From: Oryzias latipes
Taxonomy: Eukaryota > Chordata > Actinopteri > Beloniformes > Adrianichthyidae
Direction of reading: 5' to 3'
Assembly (NCBI RefSeq): GCF_002234675.1
Contig: NC_019863.2
Coordinates: forward strand, 1,627,609-1,691,608
DNA length: 64,000 bases
Made by a program: the position numbers and the translations under genes. A model generated the notes under the pieces. It saw only the letters and a program-made list of their open reading frames with translations. It was not told the origin of the DNA and did no database searches. Shown here piece by piece: positions 57,401 to 64,000 of the stretch (position 1 is the stretch's first letter; every line of letters begins with the position of its first letter).

Positions 57401-57708
57401 CTGGATGAGGTGGAGAGGGACTATCAGCTGGAAGTCACCAAGAAGGTAAAGATTCTCCTGGGAGAGACGCAGAAACCCTGCTGCTTTCTTTTCTTAAAGA
57501 TCATTTAAAGCCTCTCCTATTCCTCTGCCTGTCTGCCTAGATGGAGATAGACAGTGGTGACGGCCTGACAGAGGAATTCCTGTATGAAGAGGTTCATCCC
57601 ATGGAGCACACCTTAAAACAGGTCTTTGCTAAACCTCGAGGACCTGGAGGGAAAAGAGGCAACAAGCGGCTCATCAAGGGCGCCGGAGAGAACAGAGAGG
57701 ATAATTAG
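48458..57708 (+). CDS. twf2: Twinfilin-2, complete, nine coding exons
   Basis: Cytoplasmic actin-monomer-binding protein with two ADF/cofilin domains. It caps barbed ends and binds capping protein and PIP2 through its basic tail. Coding exons: 48458-48482, 50544-50621, 50918-51096, 54700-54795, 54875-54979, 55318-55443, 55554-55704, 57324-57445 and 57541-57708. These total 1050 nt, 349 residues plus TAG, exactly the human TWF2 length. It starts [14 protein letters not shown]. The first ADF domain contains [40 protein letters not shown] ends it, and the second contains [11 protein letters not shown] and [20 protein letters not shown]. The tail [17 protein letters not shown] is the conserved capping-protein/phosphoinositide segment. 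The first exon encodes only eight residues plus one base, so the start is chosen from its near identity to the vertebrate N-terminus and the GTAAGC donor. TWF2 rather than TWF1 is supported by length and by the wdr82 neighbour. Confidence 0.95.
48524..48764. mobile_element. TTAA MITE family, copy A (best preserved)
   Basis: Starts CCCTTGTGTTATCTTGTGGG immediately after TTAA (48520-48523) and ends with the complementary CCACAAGATAACAAGGG before CTAA. Inside is a second hairpin around CCAACGTTGGCACGTTAACA. The CCC ends and TTAA target fit piggyBac-type transposition. It lies 41 bases after the donor of twf2 exon 1. Confidence 0.75.
51421..51492. mobile_element. TTAA MITE family, copy E (truncated)
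   Basis: The central hairpin CCCAACATTAATGTGCCT (51421-51438) pairs perfectly with 51442-51459. This is followed by GGGGTCATCTGGAACCCACA and AGATAGGGG, then TTAA at 51493-51496. The left half is missing. It lies in twf2 intron 3. Confidence 0.6.
51838..52085. repeat. Dispersed repeat shared with wdr82 intron 6
   Basis: Second copy of the 43765-44015 repeat, same orientation, with small deletions. It lies in twf2 intron 3. Confidence 0.75.
53868..54042 (-). pseudogene. hAT transposase C-terminal fragment, frameshifted
   Basis: Minus-strand translation gives [15 protein letters not shown], then [14 protein letters not shown], and after a frameshift [20 protein letters not shown]. This order (SVERTF… TTGQ.RLSALAL… IEKDFL.ELK) is the hAT dimerisation tail. 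A TAG and the frameshift show it is dead. It lies in twf2 intron 3. Confidence 0.7.
54043..54607. repeat. Dispersed repeat, copy 2 of the 560-bp family
   Basis: Direct-orientation partner of 2541-3104, located in twf2 intron 3 and immediately beside a hAT transposase fragment. A small insertion (GGTCTGAATACC) near 54258 distinguishes it from copy 1. It may belong to the same hAT element as its neighbour, but copy 1 lacks that coding part. Confidence 0.8.
55862..56065. mobile_element. TTAA MITE family, copy D
   Basis: Carries GTTGGGAGTGGGGTCATCTA, the conserved interior (ACTTGTGATCTTCACTGGTG) and the right end CACAAGATAGCACAAGGG before TTAT. Same orientation as copy A. It lies in twf2 intron 7. 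Confidence 0.65.
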
Positions 57709-57965
57709 AACCAAACAGAAATCAAGATGTTTCAGAATTGAATGGTTATTTGACTGTTTCACTTTTATTTTGACACAGCAGCATTTCACAGCTAGATAGG
57801 GAGAATACAAAACCAGCGTAAATCGATGATGGTTCTCTTTTTGGTGAGACATGGTCATGCAGAGGAAGCCCTGTTGTCACCTTGGAAGTCGTCTTAAACG
57901 AGTTGATTTTCCTTTTTGCTCTACAGCCAAATGATTCGCAAATAAACAGAAAATCCTTGGAATTA
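57709..57965 (+). other. twf2: twf2 3' UTR with AATAAA at 57941-57946
   Basis: The first canonical polyadenylation signal after the twf2 stop is AATAAA at 57941-57946. No further twf2-like coding sequence follows. Confidence 0.55.
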
Positions 57966-59030
57966 GAAGCGCCGTTCTGCAACGTCCTCGTTGTTTCTTC
58001 CAAAGTCTTGTTAAGCATTAAACAAAAGATAGTAGAGTATCGGAAAACATCCTACTGCTTTTATTTCCTCTGGTTTCTTTGGATGTAGTCTTCCTGATGA
58101 TAGGGGTCTGTTTTAGTTGTCACCACACAGGATGAAAGGTGTGCACCTTGAGATTCTGCTCCAAATTTGTGGACACTGTTGACCTTTAGGATGGACATGG
58201 GTGATGGTGTGTCAGCTGGAAGAGCAGGTTTTTCACTGATCACAGAGTTTTTCAGCTGCTGAGTGTCTTTGGACAAAGTAGAGCTACTCCTAGTGGCACC
58301 GGGTTGCATTGCAACTTTGTGTGGAATTAAATATAATGCAGTATAGTTTGTGAGCCCTGCTTGAATTATGCTGTTGCTTTGCTCCAACTTAAACCCTCTG
58401 ACGTCATCTTGCCATTTCTTTCCTTTAACCATTAACAATTATTTTACTAAAGTTTTGGTCCATTCCTAGAAAGTTCAAGAATTGTTATCAGAAGTATAAT
58501 TTTTAGGATTTAAAATTCCTCTTGTTCAGACACAAACAGCAGCTGTTTAGCATAAAGGCTGTCTAAAATGTGTGTATAATTTTGACTTACAGTGGACAAC
58601 AAATATTTATTTAAAAATTGTGAAATTGACAAAGAAAACATGTCTGGGTACTTGAACACAAGAGGTGTCATTTAAACCTTTATTTCTGTTAATTAAAAAA
58701 ATCAACACCAACAAAACTTTGTCTTGATATTTTCTTATTTAAACATCCGAAATCCTCCAGTTGTTTTCTCCTAAGCCTTATTATTTTCTTTTTAACTTTA
58801 CCTGCTGTGTTTAAATGTGAGAAACGGGTGTTTTCAGGTGTTTTGCGCCTGCGCTCTGCAGGCCGAGTTTCTCCTGAACGAGCTGCAGTTTAACAGGCTT
58901 CAACAATGAAAACGTTTTCTGTGTATTCCATCGCGCGCTCGCTCGCTCATTTTCTGCTGGTTCATTGGTACTTGCGAGAATAATATCCCACAGCTCTGCA
59001 GGCACGCAGCAGCTGCTGCCACGGGAGTTG
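57966..59030. other. twf2-cish intergenic region
   Basis: No gene recognised. A 125-codon minus-strand ORF (58438-58061) has no known family resemblance and is probably chance. One STAT-type site lies at 58463-58471. Confidence 0.4.
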
Positions 59031-59038
59031 TGCGTGTT

Positions 59039-60214
59039 TTCCAAGAAAGCGCGATACTCAGAAGCCTTGTGGCGCGCTTTGCTGCCTTTATGCCTCACGG
59101 GAAACGCGCTTGACGTGAAGTGTTTTTCTTGGAAACTGGCTTTGGAGCCAAATAACAGCTTTCAAGTCATTATCTCGCTAAACGGTAACTATGGGCCGAC
59201 TTCTGATTACCTTTTGAGGACAAACGGATTTCCACGAAGACGTATTTGCCGAAAAGGACAGTCCTTCATAATAAAGACAATTACTATAGTTAAAAACGGT
59301 TCTTTTTAACGGAATTTACATAAAAAACTTTTAAAATATAAACATCGTTTTATTTTTTGCTGGATTGCTACACATTTTAGATTTAAATTCCAAGCACTGA
59401 ATTACAGATATGAAGGATAAAAACCATTTAAACTAATAAATAACCCAAATAAATTAGGTGACGTTGCGTTTGTGATTTAAAAACACAAGTTATTCATAAA
59501 TTCATACAAATATGTTATGAATAACATTTATAGGGATGATAAAGTTTACTAATCAACAAATTGCCCCTTCGTTCCATCTGAAGACGCGTGCGTAAAGCGG
59601 TTCCGTGGACCTGTTGTGATGCGTGCCCGTGGTGGATGCGACATTTGTCTGATCCCCAAACATCAAACCCAACTGAAGATGAGAGGAAGAAACCAAAATA
59701 AGATTCTAAATTGGCCATGGTTACAGGTTACCAGGTAAAAGTGTTGCCTCATCAGGGATCTGCGTGTCAGTCCCTGTCTGTCAGACGACGCAGATGCCGC
59801 GAGATTTTCAGACGGAGCGGAGCTGCGCGCCGCACCGCCACGGCGCGCCTGTCCTCCCTGTATCCTCGGCCCCCCCTCAGGTTGATTTCAGGAAAAGGGG
59901 GCCTTTCTTCACTCTTGCTGACTGAGACGCTGTTTTCCCAGGCTTGAGCACGAAGCGGAGAGGAGACGTGGAGGCTGCGAGGGGACACATGAGATGAGCG
60001 TCGCTTTCGCTGCGGGCGCTGAAACACAAAACCTTTCCTGGAAATGGATTCCAGGAACGAGCGAGTCGAGCCGAGCCGAGCCGAGCAGAGCCTTCAGAAG
60101 CTCTGACTGCGCTCCAGTCGCACTTCTTCCTCCTGCGCGGAAATGTGGCTGCTTTGGAAAAAACGCAAAGACTACTGGACTGAACTTTTTAATGCTTTTG
60201 GTTATTGATCAGAG
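59039..60214 (+). promoter_or_regulatory. cish: cish promoter region with STAT-type sites and non-coding first exon
   Basis: STAT consensus TTCNNNGAA occurs as TTCCAAGAA at 59039-59047, TTCTTGGAA at 59126-59134 and TTCCTGGAA at 60035-60043; another, TTCCTAGAA, lies at 58463-58471. Established work shows that mammalian CISH is driven by clustered STAT5 sites of this kind. A CpG-rich stretch (59750-60150) precedes a strong donor (AGAG|GTGAGT, exon end 60214) that fits the acceptor before 60624, giving a 5' UTR intron. The transcription start is not fixed by the sequence. Confidence 0.6.
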
Positions 60215-60639
60215 GTGAGTGTGGACGTTTGGCTGCGTGGGCTGTCCTTTGCTGGTACGCATGATTATTGTGGGCCACCGTTTCCCTCGTGTTCACCCCA
60301 CGAAATAAACACACTTGTTTTTATATTAAACTATATATTGTAACATTTTCTATATGGGTAAAAAAAACGTTAAATTGTTACATGAATACTTTGCTGAAAA
60401 CTATTATTTATTGATTTTAATTTTTTTGCTTTTTAAAATCATTATTTAGTTGTTTTTAATGCATATTGTTTCCATCATATCTTATGTTGTTATACATTAA
60501 AGTTGTTTTACTTTATTCCAAAAGTCCTAAATAACTAAAAGTGAACAGAAAGACTCTAGTAATTCCCCCCCCCCCCCCCCCCCCCTGGATCTTTCAATAT
60601 CATTGTCTTTTCTTTCCTCACAGGTCTGCTGTCATTTAG
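60192..60639 (+). promoter_or_regulatory. Upstream ORF spanning the cish 5' UTR intron
   Basis: After splicing 60214 to 60624, an ATG at 60192 reads MLLVIDQRSAVI and stops with TAG at 60637-60639, two bases before the main ATG at 60642. An ATG at 59994 is in the same frame and would extend it to roughly 85 codons. Such an overlapping-proximal uORF could lower or condition cish translation by reinitiation; that role is inferred. Confidence 0.4.
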
Positions 60640-60641
60640 CT

Positions 60642-61427
60642 ATGGTTGCCCGGACAGGGACCATTTTGTGTCATAAGGGACAAGGGGGGTCTTGCTGTCC
60701 CCACCCTTCTCCTCCACCCTGGGACCCAGCAGAGGACCTCCGCTGCATCACCACCACCTTTCAGTATCTCCAGGCCTCTGGTACACCAGCAGCTCTGCTG
60801 ATTTTTGGCTCTCTCTATATTTCATAGTGGATTTGTTTCTACATTGTGGACGACATTAGTTCCACACCTTTGTGACTAAATTCCCTCAAATCTTCCTGTA
60901 AATAAATGCTTGTGGATATCTGCTCTTCTGCAGGTTGGTACTGGGGTTCCATCAGCGCCGGTGAAGCCAAAGAAGCTCTTTTGACAAAGCCTGAAGGCAC
61001 CTTCCTGTTACGGGACAGCAGTCACCCCCAGTTCATGCTGGCTCTGTCGGTGAAGACCCGCTGTGGACCTACCAGCGTGCGGATAGATTACAACAGGGGC
61101 TGTTTCTGGCTGGATTCCATTTCTCGAGGTGCGCCTCACCTGAAGACCTTCTCGGATGTCCTCAGCCTCATCCAGCACTACACCGTCTCAGGCCAGACCT
61201 CGCAGGACTTGGCATCGTTCAAGACAAAGGCCGATCCCTCCCAGCACGCAGCCAAAGACGCTGGAGTGCCTCTCAGGCTGGTGCGTCCGCTGCACAGACG
61301 GGAAGGTTTCCCTTCTCTACAGCACCTTGCTCGTCTAACCATCAACAAACAAACAAACTGCCCCGACCAGCTTCCCCTTCCAAAGCCTTTGCTGGACTTT
61401 CTGCAGAATTATCCTTTCATTATATGA
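60642..61427 (+). CDS. cish: Cytokine-inducible SH2 protein (SOCS family), two coding exons
   Basis: Cytoplasmic feedback inhibitor induced by STAT5. It binds phosphotyrosines of cytokine receptors through its SH2 domain and, in the family, recruits an elongin B/C-cullin ligase through the SOCS box. Exons 60642-60780 and 60934-61427 give 210 residues. The extended SH2 segment DPAEDLRCITTTFQYLQASG joins WYWGSISAGEA at residue 48. The phosphotyrosine pocket is FLLRDSS with Arg73. The SOCS box starts near residue 174 and the protein ends LDFLQNYPFII. The start is in exon 2 because the same frame meets a TGA in exon 1 just upstream. The BC-box reads SLQHLARLTI where family members have Cys at the sixth position, a notable substitution. 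CISH is preferred over SOCS2 because of the ESS sequence and the 3p21-type neighbours; SOCS2 is the main alternative. Confidence 0.88.
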
Positions 61428-63280
61428 GGATGTTTGTCTGTCGGAAAAGAGGACTCAAACACACCAGAACTTTGCCGGTATTTCTCTCAAGCTGTGACTA
61501 TTGGATGGAAGTTCCTCCTGCAGCCGAGGAAAAAGACTGTAGTGGTTCCCGGACAATAATGGCTACATTGATCATGGAGAAGCTCAGTTTTTCATCTGCA
61601 CAAGAACACTTTGTTTAAATTCTTTTTACACGGCTGACCCTTGCTATTGTGAAGAGCTCAAATATAAGTTGTTGTGTTTGTGTGTGTCTTTGTTTCAGTT
61701 TAGAGATTAGTAAAAGTTGTGGCAACTGACTGCTTTGTGATTCCAGCAAAGAGAATATGAAGCGGCTGCTCATTTAGCAATGCTTTTTGACTAAATTTAA
61801 TTAATAGATCACAGAACAAATATTCCAGTTGTGCAAACCCATATTTAAAAAAAAACATGCAACACAAAATTCAGTTTAAATCGATGGGGGACTATGTTTC
61901 ATTTCTGTTTTATCTTTTGAAAAGGAAAGTGCTGAAACAGACTATTCACACTGATGGTTTCAGGAGCCACTAATATCCCAGATTCCACGGATCGTCAACA
62001 CTTCTGGGCTTCATGCCCAGATGTGAAAAACTGTCCACCTTAAAAGATCTAGAATCTGCAAAAGCAAATGTCTAAAACTGAGGTTTTAGGGGAACATAAA
62101 CAAAACAAAAACTGAAAGGAAAAAAGTCGTTTAAGCAGTTTTTAGATTATTACTACATCATGAGATGTACCAGCAGATTATTACTCTTTAAGTCAAATAA
62201 AAAAGAGTGTATGAGCACCAAAAGGATCTAAAGTTATTCTGTCTTGTGAAAGGAAATAAAACATACCCCCCCCCCCCCCCCCCCCATTACAGCCATTAGG
62301 GGTCGTTAGTGGAAAAAAACACAAAGCTGATAAAAGAGCTTCTGTTTGGGAATTGGTTAAATTCCCAGAACAGAATCAATTTTTTTAGGGGATTCAGAGA
62401 ATTGAGCCTCCGTTCCCTCATTTTAATCACTGGTCACTTCAACATGCAGATGCATGTGAGGTATTACCGTTTTCATGGAAACGCATCTGAGTTGCTTTCC
62501 CCGAAGAAGAACTGAGCAGCACTGAGAAAGCCTCTTATCAGGATTAGAGTTAAGAGCTGCAGTTATTAATACATTGCTGTGCCAATTGAAAACTGAGGAT
62601 CTTTGTCTGCTTGTCCCGCCTTTCCTCAACCCACCAGCCTAAAAAATCATCTTGTTCAATCATGAGAAGGATCACCCGAACACGGTGAAACCATGAAACC
62701 TAAATGGATGGAGAGGGCAGCAGGTGTTTATACTAGCGGGAAAAAATACTATAACCACTTGTGTTTTGTATTTGGAAGCTTTACAAATCAAGACTCAAAA
62801 GTTAAACATTAACTTGTTTTAGAATTGGGTCATTGCATAAATAATCAATAATGGAACATGAATAAAGATTGTTTAGTAGTGTTTTTTTTATTATTAAGAA
62901 ACCACATGTGAGACTTGAAAAAGCTATTACTGCAGTTCACTTAACTGACTGATCACAAAACCCTGTAATACTTTTTTAATGCCTCATAGAATAAACTTTT
63001 ATAAAAGCATGGATCTTTTACGTTGTTTGCATTTCAGCTGACAGATGAAAGTGGAAATTATTGATGTGATTTGCACTTGAGAGAGAAGATTTTGCAGAAG
63101 CTCATCAATATGGGATTAGTCTCCAGATTGTTTCACAGCAAACTGGAGTGTCAAGAAATTCTTTCATTACAGCATGATTATTAATCCCTTGACAGTTGGA
63201 TTTATTTCCAGTATTTAAAAAAAGAATCACTAAAATTTTTGCTTTTATTTGATGCTAAATTAAGGTAATTTTAATTATGA
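61428..63280. other. cish 3' UTR and downstream flank
   Basis: Possible poly(A) signals AATAAA at 62196-62201 and again near 62252 end a 3' UTR of roughly 800 bases. The rest is A/T-rich with a poly-C run (62267-62285) and no gene. Confidence 0.4.
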
Positions 63281-64000
63281 ACTTTGTTTTTATTGAACGT
63301 TTTCAGTTGTCGGCATTTACATACACGGGTCAGCAACCACAACAAACAACAGCACAGACACAACAAACTGCAATTGGGCTGTTTTTCTTCTTAGCATTAT
63401 TACATTTTTTTTTTTACCTACACGAAATCCTCTGAAGCTTTTATTGGTTTTCCATATATTTGTACCATTTTTGCCAATTTTTTTTGAAAATTTCTAACTT
63501 TAATTTGAGTAGAAACTTCACGTTATGTCACGTTCAGACGTCATGTTTTTCCACTGAGTACTGGTAAATGGTCCTTATGATCTTCAACCAGTTATCTTTT
63601 CCAGGGGGCTCCACTTTGTGCCATTTTTTTGTTATCGTTTTCTTGCTTGCCAATAGTAATATCCTTACTAGGTAAACATCTTCATTCAGTACAGAGTCTT
63701 CAATATTACCCAGATACAGAGTTGTAAACTCGTTTGGCAGCTGATATCCAATAACATTTTTCATGACAGTTGTTACATCATTCCAAAAAGATAGTAATTT
63801 AGGACATGACCAGAAAATATGAGTATGATTCCCTTCTTGACTCCCACATTGTCTCCAGCAAGCCTGTAGATTTTTTAGTTGTTTGCTTTTGATTTGGGGC
63901 GTTTTAAAATACCGTGTGAGATTCTTCCATATTTGAGAGCTGGTAGAAGAGCACTGTGTGAGACACATTTTAAACCAGTCTTCTTCTGTAATCTTTTGAG
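63281..64000 (-). pseudogene. Second L1 copy, 3' part only, truncated by the window edge
   Basis: Near-identical to 29535-30250, beginning at the same ACTTTGTTTTTATTGAACGT but with no poly(T) next to it. The ORF2 C-terminus retains CWRQCGSQEGNHTHIFWSC. It has lost 12 bases (the FAWK-coding part of IWKEFAWKNL) and gained a small insertion near 63520-63545, so the reading frame ends early. It therefore appears to be a dead relative of the intact copy. Confidence 0.85.

Noticed and set aside
58061-58438. 125-codon minus-strand ORF between twf2 and cish
   Set aside because: No recognisable domain, no convincing splice context and no poly(A) arrangement; treated as chance.
59994-60218. ORF in cish exon 1 as the true cish N-terminus
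   Set aside because: It runs to a stop just before the exon 2 ATG and has no resemblance to CISH; more likely a uORF or chance.

Overview
The window is nuclear DNA of a ray-finned (teleost) fish. It has short vertebrate-style exons with GT/AG borders, large introns and CpG-rich promoters, and it is densely filled with fish-type transposons: an L1-clade LINE, L2-like tails, and hAT, Tc1, piggyBac-like and Harbinger-like elements. Nothing prokaryotic is present. Exon borders below were placed by eye, from reading-frame phase, splice consensus and similarity to known vertebrate families.

Layout. (1) About 1-9570, minus strand: the N-terminal two thirds of atf7, an ATF2-family stress-regulated transcription factor. 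Its bZIP exons lie off the left edge. (2) About 9915-22000, minus strand: complete larp4, a poly(A)/PABP-binding La-related protein, head-to-tail upstream of atf7. (3) About 22200-38000: no intact host gene. This stretch holds a foldback element, several MITEs, an apparently intact L1-clade LINE (29516-34985) with a target-site duplication, inserted into an older frameshifted Myb/SANT-like coding fragment, and a decayed SGNH-esterase ORF broken only by TGA codons. (4) 38330-47170, plus strand: wdr82, a divergent copy of the SET1/COMPASS and PNUTS WD40 subunit. (5) 48458-57950, plus strand: twf2 (twinfilin). (6) About 59000-62260, plus strand: cish, a SOCS-family feedback inhibitor with STAT-type sites upstream. 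(7) 63281-64000: the 3' part of a second L1 copy running off the right edge.

The wdr82-twf2-cish order recalls human 3p21, while atf7 and larp4 correspond to human 12q13, so two human synteny blocks are joined here, as is known for teleost chromosomes. The genes do not form one pathway: atf7 and wdr82 act in transcription, larp4 in mRNA stability, twf2 in actin turnover and cish in cytokine signalling.

Most of what is unusual lies in the repeats. Highlights are target-site-defined hAT and L1 insertions, a 25-bp minisatellite that starts nine bases from an atf7 splice acceptor, a TTAA-targeting MITE family with five copies in 19 kb, an SGNH ORF with four in-frame TGA codons, and loss of the elongin-contact cysteine in the cish SOCS box.
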